From the NCBI GenBank assembly GCA_933207985.1, contig OW240913.1:268914673-268978672 (forward strand): DNA of 64,000 nt. The letters are read 5' to 3'. Positions 32,510 through 43,320 of this stretch are shown here, in pieces. The notes beneath the pieces are model-generated. The model was not told the DNA's origin. It ran no database searches and was given only the letters and a program-made list of their open reading frames with translations. Numbering within the stretch: the stretch's first letter is position 1; each line of letters begins with the position of its first letter. This stretch comes from Pelobates cultripes (taxonomy: Eukaryota > Chordata > Amphibia > Anura > Pelobatidae). The translations under genes were made by a program, and so were the position numbers.

Positions 32510-33825
32510 TTTAAAACCGAGCTCTCCCTAGGTCTTTAATCAAAATAGACCAGCAGACTAAGGAAAAAAAACAACACGCTTTTAACAATGGGATTAATTT
32601 AAAAAAACTGAAACTGGCTCCAAAGAGATTGAACCATTTGAGAAACTTAATTACATTAACCTATTCAAACAAACTCTTGTCTTTTAAGAAAAAAAACTTC
32701 ACAGTCTCAATACAACAAATGCCCACAGGCAGCAAAACACAAAACCACCCTTTTGCCTTTGTTTAAGTGCAGTGTGGGGGGTTTACAAATAAACAGAATG
32801 ATTTAAAGGAAGGTATGGGAACTGAAAAATACCTGACTGTAACTTCAGCACAATGATAATTCCCAACCATATAACAATCTAACATAGGCACCTTTACCTC
32901 AAATACAAACTGTTCATTCTCTATTAAACACACAGTGTAAAAATTTTAATTTTAGCCTGGCTAAACAATAGCCACCACACTGTATTAGCCCCAATACCTT
33001 TATCATGTAAACACAATGCTCCTACCCAGAATTCAATGGTTCAAACAGACAAAAGATAACCCACCAAAAAAAACAGTTTGCTATTTAAACTTAGAATGCA
33101 GGGAAGCCACAAAATGTACAAAATGTAACATCTAAAAACAATTACAATATATTCAGTCTAGTTCTAGTTAGATGCAACAGGAGAGAGACAATACAGCACA
33201 TGGGCTATTAAAAATGGCCGAAACATCAATAGTACCAATGCAGTGCAACTATTCAATTTTCCCCTTTAATCACCAATACTTTAAAACTGTGCATAAACAA
33301 AATTAAACTATAAATGCTACAATTTGCAACAAAATACGTTCTGTCAGTCATAATGCACAAACATTATGCTCCTATCCTGAATTCAATGATTCAAACAGAC
33401 AAAAGATAACAACAAAAAACGTTTGCTATTTTAACTTAGAATGCAGTGAAGCCCCACAATTTAACACCTAAGAAGACAATTAAAATAGATTAAGTTTCAT
33501 TCTAGTTAGTTGCAACAAGAGAGACAATACAGCACATGGGCAATTAAAAATGGCCAAAACATCAAAGGTTCCAATGCAATTCAATTTTCCCCTTTTATCA
33601 CCAATACTTTAAAACTGTACAGAAACAAAGTTAAACCTATAAATGCTACAATTTGCATCAAAATATGGTCTGTCAGTCACAATACACAAATTCAAAACAG
33701 TCAACAAAACAAATATGTATATTTGTTTCAACAAAATGAATCCTATGCTATAAAGTCTCTTTCTCTTAGATTATGTATCAATATGGTAGTTATTGCGCCT
33801 CACAAACATTTGTTGTAGAAGTCTA
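32510..33825 (-). other. Leader of the gag-only element with an internal tandem duplication
   Basis: Between primer site and gag, about 345 bp are present twice in tandem (about 33013-33361 and 33362-33695). Shared phrases include CAAACAGACAAAAGATAAC, ACAATACAGCACATGGGC and CACCAATACTTTAAAACTGT. The copies are diverged, far more than the LTRs, so the duplication predates this insertion. No long minus-strand ORF. Confidence 0.8.
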
Positions 33826-33842
33826 AAATTCGTGGTCGCCAA
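33825..33842 (-). other. Primer binding site, tRNA-Arg type (candidate)
   Basis: Immediately inside the 5' LTR the minus strand reads TGGCGACCACGAA before diverging. This complements the 3' end of a vertebrate-type tRNA-Arg (TTCGTGGTCG plus CCA). The match is 13 bases, shorter than the usual 18. Confidence 0.6.
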
Positions 33843-33843
33843 A

Positions 33844-34286
33844 TGTGGTGTATTACCAAACTCTATAAATTATTATGTACGCATACACATATAAACTCTG
33901 GTCCGTCTACTTTAACAAATATTTATTCAGAGACAAAACAACAACAACATACAAATAATGACACACAATCTAACTAACTATACCAACAACAACAGCAACA
34001 ACAACCTAACTAACAATAACAACTACATCTTATAAAATCACCAGATCCCACTCACAGTTCACCATGATGGAAATTAGGCCATGTCTGCTTAAAGGACTGC
34101 TCAGTAGCACAGCCAAGAAGGAACAGAGAGGAATGGAGATAGGGGGAAGTGGTTATCTCTTTCCTGACTAGTAAAGGTATTGAATTACCAATTAACATTT
34201 CAAAAGGGTAAAGTTTATCCCACTGTAAGAGCTTGGTCACATGATCCCTGGTCACCATATTAGTTTGATGACAGAATGTCACCACA
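33844..34286 (-). repeat. 5' LTR of the gag-only element
   Basis: 443 bp, identical by eye to 28544-28986 except for one A/G difference near the TATGTAC(A/G)CATAC phrase (about 33881). Confidence 0.93.
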
Positions 34287-34920
34287 CCCCTACCCCCCAC
34301 ACACAGTACCCCTACCCGCCACACACAGTACCCCTACCCCCCACACCAGTACCCCAACCCTCCCAGCAGTACCCCTACCCCCCACACACAGTACCCCTAC
34401 CCCTCCGCAGCACCCTTACACATATAGCACACACACACACACACAGCACCCCCCACACACACACACAGCACCCCCCCACACACACACACACAGCATCCCT
34501 CACATACAACACTCACACACACACGCACCCCCCACCTCAATGCAGTATGTGTGTATTCAGCAGTCTGTGTGTGTGTGCGTGTATTCAGCAGTCTGTCTGT
34601 GTTTGCATGTATTCAGCTGTCTGTGTTTGCGTGTACTCAGCAGTCTGTGTGTGTGTGTACTCAGCAGTCTGTGTGTGTGTACTCAGCAGTGTGTGTGTGT
34701 ACTCAGCAGTCTGTGTGTGTGTACTCAGCAGTCTGTGTGTGTGTACTCAGCAGTCTGTGTGTGTGTGTACTCAGCAGTCTGTGTGTGTGTGTGTGTGTAC
34801 TCAGCAGTCTGTCTGTATGTGTATTCATCAGTCTCTGTATTCAGCAGTCTTGTGTGTGTGTATTCAGCAGACTGTGTGTATGTATTCAGCAGTCTGTCTG
34901 TGTATGTATTGCATTTGTTG
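34287..34920. repeat. Minisatellite part 2 plus CA and GTGTACTCAGCAGTCT arrays
   Basis: Resumes the CCCCTACCCCCCACACAC units, passes into CACACA repeats, then into about 16 units of GTGTGTACTCAGCAGTCT. Three overlapping plus-strand ORFs (34241-35078) are repeat artefacts. Confidence 0.9.
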
Positions 34921-36427
34921 GAGATACTAATAAATATAAGCTTAATTTTATCTATTTATATCATTATTTAAAATTTGTATCATTGAACTCTCTGTGTTCT
35001 TTTAAAACAAAAGTTATTAGTTCGGCCAACAGTACGAGTTGTTTTTTTCTAAACTTAAACCTCAGTATTTGGGTTTAATTGCCGTGTTGGCACTTTAAGG
35101 AGAAAAAATTTTGGCATGTATTGCGGTTTGGGCACTCAGGCTCAAAAAGGTTCGCCATCACTGCTCTAGTAGATTACCTCCTAAAGTAAATGTAACAAAG
35201 AAAATGGTAATAACCTTTATTGAACTAAAATTAAGCAAAGAAAATATATATAATAGGTATAAAGCTTACCCTGGATAGAAACACCATTGAAAGTTGTGTT
35301 AGTGAAAATCACATAAAGGTGAGGAATTAAAAACCTGGGGATATGCCTATATATCCCTATTAGCACAAACGGGTGCTAGGCTGCCTTGAAGCAGCAATTT
35401 AGTATCTATGGCCTGCCTGTGGGCTAGATAGTAACCCCAGGGTTTTCTAGGATATTGTCTCCTTTCCTCTAAAGTTACTAATTTCGGAGAGGGCTTTTTT
35501 TGATTTAAGGTACTGCTGTTATATACCGCAGTGGATTTTATATATCTTTTAGTCTCATTCTAGGGGATATATCACTTTTGGATTTCCCCTATAGTTTATA
35601 TTGCCAAATGAGACATATAGCCTCCCAGAGAGTCTGTACAGCAGGGTCGGCTACATAGCTCTATACCCGTTTGTGCTTCTTCGTGAATTTATTTTCCACC
35701 AGTGAGCTATCTTGGTATACTCTATTGAGACACTGTCTATAATGACCACAGTTTAACTCCAGTACCATATCGGCATTTCTACTATCGCTAGGTACCACGA
35801 TCCCAGCTATATATATCACTTACGGATTTTACCGTTTTTGCGCGACTTGGTTTATTTAATTTTCATCTTTTGTACGGAGCAGTCTGTACTTATGTTCCGT
35901 TTCTCTTATATATTGGTCCACATATCGGATGTCCCTATAGTCTTACTTGGTCCTCTTTAGAGGCCTTACTACTATTTATTTTAGCGGACTCTATACGTAT
36001 GTGCACATACAATATATATATCATTTTCTATGAGATTAAGGAACATATCCCCAGGTTTTTAATTTCTCACCTTTTTGTGATTTTCACTAACACAACTTTC
36101 TATGGTGTTTCTATCCAGGGTAAGCTTTATACCTATTATATATATTTTCTTTGCTTAATTTTAGTTCAATAAAGGTTATTACCATTTTCTTTGTTACGTT
36201 TACTTTAGGAGGTAATCTTCTAGAGTGAGATTGAATCCCATTCACTTTTGAGTGAGTCTTTTTTTCTATCTCACTCTTTCAGTTGGTAGTTATTTACTTG
36301 TTGTGGGGTCAAGCCCGCGTGTTACCTCTTGTAACCTACCTTGGGGTTCTGACGTTGGCTGATCCAACATCACCACTTCTATTTCATATTTATGGTAACA
36401 TTATTAACTATCAGTACAGATTAAAGC

Positions 36428-37408
36428 TAGGGATTCACCGAAATTTCGACTGCCGAAAGTTTCAGCTGAAAATTGGCCTATCCCATTTTGTCAAAAAAAG
36501 GGTAAAACCTGCCGAAAATTACACACCCCCTTCCCCCGCTTGCAGTACCGCGATAGCACCCTACAGCTAGTCAGGATTAATAAAACCAGCCTGTATTGGT
36601 TAGGTCTGCATAATGACAGTTATTAAACAAGCATTCACAGTAGACTGAATTAAAACGAACTATACTAAGTTCTAAGGAAGGAAACACTCATTCCACATCA
36701 TAGCTGCAAAGTAGTTACTCTAACAAGCCGTAAACACAGCTGTTTAAATCTAACATGAATGCCTGAAAAGTAGCTGTGCTTTTCCAGTTGTGCTTACTAT
36801 AAAGCTACTTAACCCCTTAAAGCCCTTAGGGCGTACTATCCCGCATTTAATGAGTCTAGACGCCTTTAGGGTGGCATAGTATGCCCTAATGATCGTTACC
36901 TCTCCTGTCCCTGCACACTTACCTGGACCAGCAATCCGGCCCTCCAGGGCCATGTGATCGCGATGGACGTCGCAAATCACATGGCCGCAAAGCAGTCTAC
37001 GAGACTGCTTGCAAGGGGACTGCCTGAGTGTTCATGCAGTCCCCCTAGTGTCTGAAAAAGAAAATAAAGTAATAATTACACATTAAAATATTATATTATA
37101 CATGTATTATACAAGTATAATATAAGTTAATTAAAACACCTGATTAGCATATTATACATATATAATTTAATTCTTACTGTATATTAGTGTTAATATATGT
37201 ATATTAATACCAAACTACACTTAAAATTTAATTATAAATGCATTATATATGTATAATATATTAATCAGATGATTTAATTAACTTATAATATATTATACAT
37301 ATATTAAAAAATATACGTAAAAAAATTTAAAACACTTTTTAATGTCATAAGCGTATCTTGATATAATTTTATTTAAATATGTATATATATATATCAAAAT
37401 ACACTTGT

Positions 37409-37449
<41 letters not shown>

Positions 37450-37886
37450 AAATATAAAATATATTTGCGTATGTATGTACGTATGTGTATGTGTGTATAT
37501 ATGTGTTAAATAGTAACATAGTTACATAGCTGAAAAGAGACTTGCTTCCATCAAGTTCAGCCTTCCTCACATATGTTTTTGCTGTTGATCCAAAAGAAGG
37601 CAAAAAACAAGTCTGAAGCACTTCCGATTTTGCAACAAACTAGGAAAAAAATTCCTTCTTGACCCCAAAATAGCAGTCAGTTGTCTCCTTGGATCAAGCA
37701 GCTATTACCCCACTAATTAGAAATGATATCCCTGTATGTTAGGTTTTTGCAAGTTTTTATCCAATTGCAGTTTAAACATCTGTATGGATGTTAACCACAT
37801 GTGTTAAAACCACATATGTGTGTGAATATATATATATGTGTATTTGGGGGCGGCGTTTTTTGCATTTTCATTTCGGTGCATCCCTA
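36428..37886. mobile_element. hAT-type element with TSD ATTAAAGC
   Basis: Left end TAGGGATTCACCGAAATTTC and right end TTTCGGTGCATCCCTA are inverted ends. ATTAAAGC flanks both sides (36420-36427, 37887-37894). Inside are a CCCCTTAAAGCCCTTAGGG-type repeat block (36808-37050), AT-rich TA microsatellites (37080-37450) and a dispersed repeat with TAACATAGTTACATAGCTG (about 37507-37790). No transposase. Confidence 0.88.
37507..37790 (-). repeat. Dispersed repeat with GTTACATAGCTGAAAAGAGAC
   Basis: A phrase from TAACATAGTTACATAG through CATCAAGTTCAGCC to CAATTGCAGTTTAAAC that I associate with a common vertebrate dispersed repeat. CTATGTAACTATG tails also occur at 53550. The assignment to a LINE tail or SINE is uncertain. 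Confidence 0.45.
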
Positions 37887-37894
37887 ATTAAAGC

Positions 37895-38940
37895 TGGTTG
37901 AAATCAGAATCAGATCAGTCCTCAGAGACCCAGTCCCAGTCCTGCAGTTTGAAGCTTCACAACTTTTCAGCTAGCTACAGCATTAGTGTCTCAGGTCTCA
38001 ACTATAGAGTGACTGAGTACTTTAAATGATGGGTATGTGTAGTAGGAGTTATTAAACCTATCAGTGATAGGCAACACAGTGCTCTGTATCAGAAATGTCC
38101 CCTCCCCTTGTCACACCTGACTTTGTATATATAAATGATTTAGTTTAGTACATGTCCCTGTTTAATCAGCCCTCAGGCAGTCACTAAGGCTATTGGGTGG
38201 AGAGAAAAAGATCATCTTTTACACTTACACTTGGCAAGTCCAGGAACTGCTACTGTTGTGCTCTCCTTGTGCTACTTCCTAAAGCCAATGTAACCCCCTG
38301 ATGCCATGAGCCAATGATAATCCCTGAATAGAGAAACCAACAGCATATCTCCACTCATAGGCAGCTGGCTCTGCTGTCCGAATAGCAACTAAATGGGAAT
38401 TCCTTCTTAAAGGACACTAGGCACATGCAATACCTGTGGAAACATTGCAGATTTTAAGCCAGCCCTGTTTTTTGGCATGCCTATTTACCAGTTGCTCTCT
38501 TTTCTATGTATTAAGAGGATAAGAGGAAAGAACAGAATGCTTCATCTTCTATAGATACCTTTATGTGCCTGCAATCAATTTAAATTTTGTGAGTGCAATA
38601 TCACCACCTGCGTCTTATAGAGTTTTACAGTATTATACTATTGTATTTTTTTCTTTTATAGATTGTATATGTTATATGTTGTTTTCAAGAACGCATCTCC
38701 AAACAACTACCAATGAGAATGATGGGGACCTGCAGAACTTAAATTCATTACAGAATTAAAGATACACTATTTATTTCACATAAATAGTTTTTGGCATACC
38801 ACCCTCCCCTCCAGAAAAAAAATCTTAGTGTTTCTAAACTACTGCAAATAATGTCTTCCTCACTGATGAGCCCCTGCTCCAAGCTTCCATGATAACAATG
38901 CAAAGTTCACTCAACTTGTTGTTACTGCATGTTGATATGT
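37895..38940. other. Unassigned sequence before the DIRS element
   Basis: No gene or bounded repeat recognised. Mixed composition. The DIRS inverted repeat begins at about 38941. Confidence 0.4.
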
Positions 38941-39104
38941 AACAATTTTACCACATGACAGGAGGCTTCCTATTTTGCATAACTTTATTTACTTATGCTT
39001 CCAGCAGCACAAGTCAATCAATCAAAAACTTTAAACCAATCATAGTCCAGCATAGTCTGTATATAAATCCCTGATGGGCGTGTCATATCCTCTTTCTTTG
39101 CTGC
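38941..39104 (+). repeat. Left inverted terminal repeat of DIRS
   Basis: Contains ACCACATGACAGGAGGCTTC at the outer edge and CATCCTCTTTC-like sequence near the inner edge. Its complement appears at 44363-44528 and its outer edge again at 44266-44303. Confidence 0.88.
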
Positions 39105-40306
39105 TTTCAGACACACAGGTCAGAGTTTCTTTCTCTGCTAAATCTCTATTATTGATTTGGTTTATCATTGCATGGTATTCATTTGTCTTACTCTATTTAA
39201 CCCTTCATTCCCCCTCCTCTCAATCCTCTCCCCCCTGTACTGCATACTCATATCTTCTCTGTCCCCTGTCCCCTTAGCCGCTATCGCTGAATTTTTCCCG
39301 CGATTGCGCCCTTTATTTCAGGGACTGGGACTTGCATAAGGGGTTCGGCGGGAGGTGGGAGCGTGGGATAGGGTTATTTATCACCTGGCAGACCGCGATC
39401 GCGGATCACGATCGCAGCCGCGCCAGAGGTTTTGGCGCGAATGGCGGCCATCTTGGATCGTGCATACCGTGAGATCCACGACGTCCATTTTGCGTTTCAT
39501 ATAGATCGTGATTTACACGATCTCTCTCTCTACTGCAATGTCATATTATGTATTCTGCTAATTCCATTACACCAAACGGCTGAGGGTTACTCCACTCCTA
39601 TTACATTCAGCCATAATCACAGTGATAATTATTACTTGGTCAATTGCACTGCAAGCACTACAAATACTGGCTTTACATTAACCCTCACATTACCACAGTA
39701 CCTACTTCAGAGGTGACCCCTCACAGCTGGGGTGACGCCCCACTCACACTGCCACCATTATTATAACAGGAGTGACCCCCCTACGCTGGGTGACCCCCAA
39801 GTGGAACTTGCACAGTACTCTGTGACAGAAATAATTCAGGGGTGAAGCCCCTGTAGATGGGGTGACCCCCTACATGCCCTTATATGAAACATTGTACGCA
39901 CAGGCATACATCCTGCCATTCACTGACCATTGGGCACGATTTTCATGCAAATAATACCTGGCACCCCACACTACGACTGTGGTGATCCGTACACCTCCTT
40001 ACCATCCAAGGAGGGAATGTCCACAGTGTTCAGGCTCCACTATTTGGCTCATATTTGGGTGACCCCCAAAGCTATTAAAGGCCCTTCACCCTCTACGGGT
40101 ATGGCCCGATTACAAAACTGCTCATTCCGGTCTCACTGAGGGTGACCCCCTCCACACACCACCTCGACCCCTATCGACCTCAGGGTCCTGGGTCTGACAA
40201 CATTGGGTGAACCCCAGTCGTAAGTGGAAACCACTGTATTGCCATTCACGTACTTCGGTACCTGACCCTATTCTGTCTTCCAGAGACAGAGTAACTCTAC
40301 GGTCAC
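39105..40306 (+). other. DIRS leader region with GGTGACCCC repeats
   Basis: About 1.2 kb lacks an obvious gene. GGGTGACCCC-like words recur at roughly 39710-40210. A 94-codon ORF (39432-39716) is kept almost unchanged in the second copy (63579-63863), which simply reflects the high identity of the copies. No domain recognised in it. Confidence 0.6.
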
Positions 40307-41540
40307 ATGATGAGCGATTCACCACGATCACCAACTGCCGACTTCCAGTCAATGATCAATACGGCGGTGGCCTCCTCAGTAGAAAAGGCTGTTGTCAAAT
40401 TGCTGGTGCAGCTCCCTAAGATGGACACTGACACGCACCTACCACTGTAGCCAAAGACCACGAATTCCCTAAAACAATCCCCATAACAAAACGGCATTGG
40501 GAGGGCACTGGCTCTGGCCCCCAAAAGTTGAAAGGCAAGGCCCCATTAAAAAGGAGTCGTCAAGTGGAACACCGGGACTCGTCCCCTCTGCATATCCCGT
40601 CCTCTGAGGACGAGGACCACAGTCCCCCTCCTTCACTCAAGATTATGGACGAGTGGAAAGTGGAGGAATCTCCATCAGAAGATGACGACTGGCAGGACAT
40701 CCCACGGGATGATACGGAATTTGACCAAGACACCCTTTTCGGACAAGAGAGATCCCGCACTGACGCGGACAAACGTGAAGAGGACCACCGCACGATTCGG
40801 CACCCGAGATCATCGGAATGGGGTCTGCCAGACCATCTGGCTCAGTTCATTCACTTTTGGCTAAGAAAGCCTATGGAGAAAGAGGTGCGTGCAAGACTCC
40901 GGGCAGAATGCTCATATTACCGGATAAGATCGCACACACACCAGAATTTGATACCACAGTGGTATTGTTCATGTCCCGTACGGGCCGGGACCCACGCAAG
41001 GGCATCGAGAAGGGCCTGAAGGCTTCCCAGGACAAACTACTGTGCAACGTGCTCTCTGTATGCTGGGCAACACAAATGTTGCCATATGGGCCGAGAGACG
41101 CAAGGCAGCGTTACTGAAAATGGACTCAAAACTACTGGAATTAGGCAAAAAGGAGATGGGGCCTCAGGCCAAGGCCAGCTTTTCAGAGACTCGTTCATCA
41201 CAGAGTTAAAGAAGCACGTGAACCTGTTCACGACCCTAAACAAGGAGCAGACATCCATCAAACAGGTGTTTTTGGCAGGGCTGGTCGCCAGAGTGGCCGA
41301 GCCCCCAGACGCTTCTGGCTCACAGGCCCCAGGAACCAAACATCTCAAGCTTTCTTCACAACCCCCAGGGCCGCCTTCTCAAGAGGGTCGTTCCGCCTCA
41401 GGCGGGCTCGCACCCGTGGACACGGACACTTCAATTCAGGTGAGCATTCCACCCAGGACATTTTACCATTCTCATATGACTGCAGGCAGACTGTCTCTTT
41501 TTTCGCAGGAATGGGAAAATATTTCCTCAGACACCTGGGT
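40307..41540 (+). pseudogene. DIRS gag-like ORF1, frameshifted
   Basis: Opens at 40307 with MMSDSPRSPTADFQ. A stop follows after about 47 codons in this copy (about 40448). The sense continues in the frame of 40528-41019 (basic then Asp/Glu/Ser-rich region, then GLPDHLAQFIHFWLRKPMEK) and switches again near 40910 to a frame with FMSRTGRDPRKGIEKGLKAS. A last segment (41140-41300) has GQGQLFRDSFITELKKHVNL. These blocks resemble vertebrate DIRS gag. At least three frame interruptions make it non-functional. Confidence 0.75.
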
Positions 41541-41572
41541 CCTGCAAACGGTGCAGGGCTACGAGATCGAAT

Positions 41573-42406
41573 TTGCAGACACCCCAGTGCAGACCCACTG
41601 CCCTCCCTCCCCCAATACGGGCGTTGGTGGCGCACGCAAAACTCAAAGACGACGAGATACAAACTCTATTCACCAAAGGAGCGGTCGAAATCGCTGCAGA
41701 CGATACAGGTTTCTTCAGCAACATTTTCGTGGTCCAAAAGAAGACAGGGGACTACAGACCCATCATCAACTTACAAAGACTAAACGGTTTCGTCACCTAC
41801 AGACATTTCAAGAAGGAAGGTATCCACCTCCTCAGAGATCTACTACTGGAATACGACTGGTTCACACGACTAGACTTGAAAGACGCGTACCTGTCAGTCC
41901 CTATAGCCCACGCCAGCCGACCCTTCCTCCGTTTCTCCTGGAGAAATCAGACTTGTCAATTCACCTGTGTACCATTCGGCCTCAGTTCGGCACCATGGTG
42001 CTTTACAAAACTAATGAAGCCAGTCATGGCGCATCTGAGGGAAAAAGGCATTTGTTGCCTAGTATACCTGGACGACATACTGATATTCTGTGAGAGTGCA
42101 TCCAGACTTCGATCTCTAACGAAATTCATAGTGCAAATTCTGGAATCATTAGGCTTCATAGTAAACAGAGAAAAGTCATCCCTCTCCCCATCCAGAACCG
42201 TTCTGTTCCTAGGATTCGATATAGACTTCAGAACATGCAGCTTACGCCTGACCAAAGCAAAGATCGAAACGATCCGAAAGAAGATCCGACGGGTACTCCG
42301 ACAAGATACATTCCCACTTCGCCTCTTGGCCAGAGTGGTCGGCCTGTTGTCATCTTCCATACAGGCGATATTCCCGGGACCGCTCTATTATCAGGCCATG
42401 CAATGA
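41573..42406 (+). CDS. DIRS reverse transcriptase domain
   Basis: A 277-codon open frame. Visible RT blocks: FVVQKKTGDYRPIINLQRLN (fingers), RLDLKDAYLSVPI (first catalytic Asp), PFGLSSAPWCFTKLM, and YLDD at 42065-42076 (catalytic Asp pair), followed by LGFIVNREKSSL and FLGFDIDFRTCSLRL. The domain copies element RNA into DNA. It should continue into RNase H but the frame closes at 42406. The plus-strand ORF 42235-43704 in another frame begins as an out-of-frame shadow of this gene and only later carries the true recombinase frame. Confidence 0.9.
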   Translation: MQTPQCRPTALPPPIRALVAHAKLKDDEIQTLFTKGAVEIAADDTGFFSNIFVVQKKTGDYRPIINLQRLNGFVTYRHFKKEGIHLLRDLLLEYDWFTRLDLKDAYLSVPIAHASRPFLRFSWRNQTCQFTCVPFGLSSAPWCFTKLMKPVMAHLREKGICCLVYLDDILIFCESASRLRSLTKFIVQILESLGFIVNREKSSLSPSRTVLFLGFDIDFRTCSLRLTKAKIETIRKKIRRVLRQDTFPLRLLARVVGLLSSSIQAIFPGPLYYQAMQ

Positions 42407-43320
42407 CTAAAAGCTCACCACCTGCGACAGGGACGGTCATACGACCATTGGATTCCAATGTCGGCAGAAGTACAGACAGAACTTCGATGGTGGCTCCTCC
42501 ACATGGAAGCCTGGAATGGGACAGCCATATTCGGACCAACTCCGGACTTTGTCCTGGAATAGGATGCCAGCCTCTGGGGCTGGGGAGCCCATTGCACACA
42601 TGTATCCACGGGAGGTCCTTGGTCGGCGGAAGAAAAAATCCTGCACATCAATTGCCTGGAACTGATAGCGGGTTCCTTTGCGATACGCAGTCTGGCCAAA
42701 CACATGTCCAATTGCTGCATACTCCTACGCATGGACAACATATCAGCAGTCCAATACATAAACCGCTTAGGAGGAGCCAGGTCACGAGCACTGACAGAGG
42801 CAACGAGGGACATTTATCGTTTCTGCCTCACCCGCAACATCACAATCAGAGCGGAAAACTTGCCAGGAATCAACAACCTCACAGTGGACTGGTTCTCTCG
42901 ACACTGGAGAGACAGCAGCGACTGGTGCCTAGACACATTAATTTTCGACATGGTGAGAACAGTCAGAGGTCCCCTACACATAGACCTCTTCGCCTCGAGG
43001 ACAAACACTCAACTACTGAGATATTACAGCTGGCTCCCGGATCCACAGAGCGAAGTGGTGGACGTGTTCTTACAACAATGGCCAACGATAGGTGCATATG
43101 CCTTCCCATCATTCTCAATGTTGGCGAGAGTCCTGCACCAACTCCGAGGGTCCAGAACATCATTAATACTGATCGCCCCATTATGGAAGAGTCAAGCATG
43201 GTTCCCAGACCTATTGGCACTATCACAGGATCATCCACTGACCCTACCATTGTTTCCACTCCTCCTAACGAATCCAGAAGGGAAACCTCACCCGCTTCTT
43301 CTACAAGAACGCCTGGACCT
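42407..43320 (+). pseudogene. DIRS RNase H and connecting region, frameshifted
   Basis: The frame 42704-43507 holds MDNISAVQYINRLGG (RNase H Asp), AENLPGINNLTVDWFSR and HIDLFASRTNTQLLRYYSW, then Trp/Pro-rich PLWKSQAWFPDLLAL. These blocks are conserved in DIRS pol between RNase H and recombinase. The link to the RT frame is broken around 42400-42560. Confidence 0.78.

Larger units (their letters stand above)
28544..34286 (-). mobile_element. Young gag-only LTR retrotransposon (non-autonomous)
   Basis: Two 443-bp direct LTRs (28544-28986 and 33844-34286) start TGTGGTG and end CACCACA. By eye they differ at one base. CCCC flanks both sides (28540-28543, 34287-34290), fitting a 4-bp duplication inside the minisatellite. 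Reading on the minus strand: 5' LTR, a tRNA-Arg-type primer site, a 1.3-kb leader, gag (split over two frames), about 1.8 kb of non-coding DNA, a purine-rich tract next to the 3' LTR, 3' LTR. No protease, RT or integrase is visible, so mobilisation must have been in trans. Confidence 0.93.
27425..35163. mobile_element. Non-autonomous hAT with TSD CTCTAGTA, host of a young LTR element
   Basis: Begins CAGTGATGGCGAACC, ends GGTTCGCCATCACTG, 15-bp perfect inverted ends. CTCTAGTA flanks both sides (27417-27424 and 35164-35171). Internally there is a GC-rich inverted repeat around an X-box-like core (27640-27653), then an AGCAGTAACCCCTACCCCC minisatellite (27810-28543 and 34287-34400), CA repeats, and GTGTGTACTCAGCAGTCT repeats (34545-34900). 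Without the inserted LTR element it is about 2.0 kb. No transposase. Confidence 0.95.
27354..36289. mobile_element. Long-TIR element at a TTAA-like target, split by nested insertions
   Basis: The left end CTACCAACTGAAAGAGTGAG (27354 on) is the complement of the right end CTCACTCTTTCAGTTGGTAG (to 36289). The inverted arms extend about 250 bp: left arm 27354-27424 plus 35172-35345, right arm about 36045-36289. Flanks are TTAA (27350-27353) and TTAT (36290-36293), so a TTAA target with one mutation is likely. The left arm is interrupted by a hAT. The core (35345-36045) has no recognisable gene. Confidence 0.7.

Noticed and set aside
34241..35078. Three overlapping plus-strand ORFs of 175-231 codons
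   Set aside because: They span minisatellite, CA repeats and GTACTCAGCAGTCT repeats; the frames merely lack stops.
26574..37914. ATCAGAAT at 26574 and near 37906 as hAT target duplication for the element at 26582
   Set aside because: No matching inverted end stands next to the second copy, so coincidence is likely.
42235..42700. Start of the 489-codon plus-strand ORF as a separate protein
   Set aside because: In this stretch it is an out-of-frame shadow of the RT and RNase H coding sequence; only its 3' part carries the recombinase.
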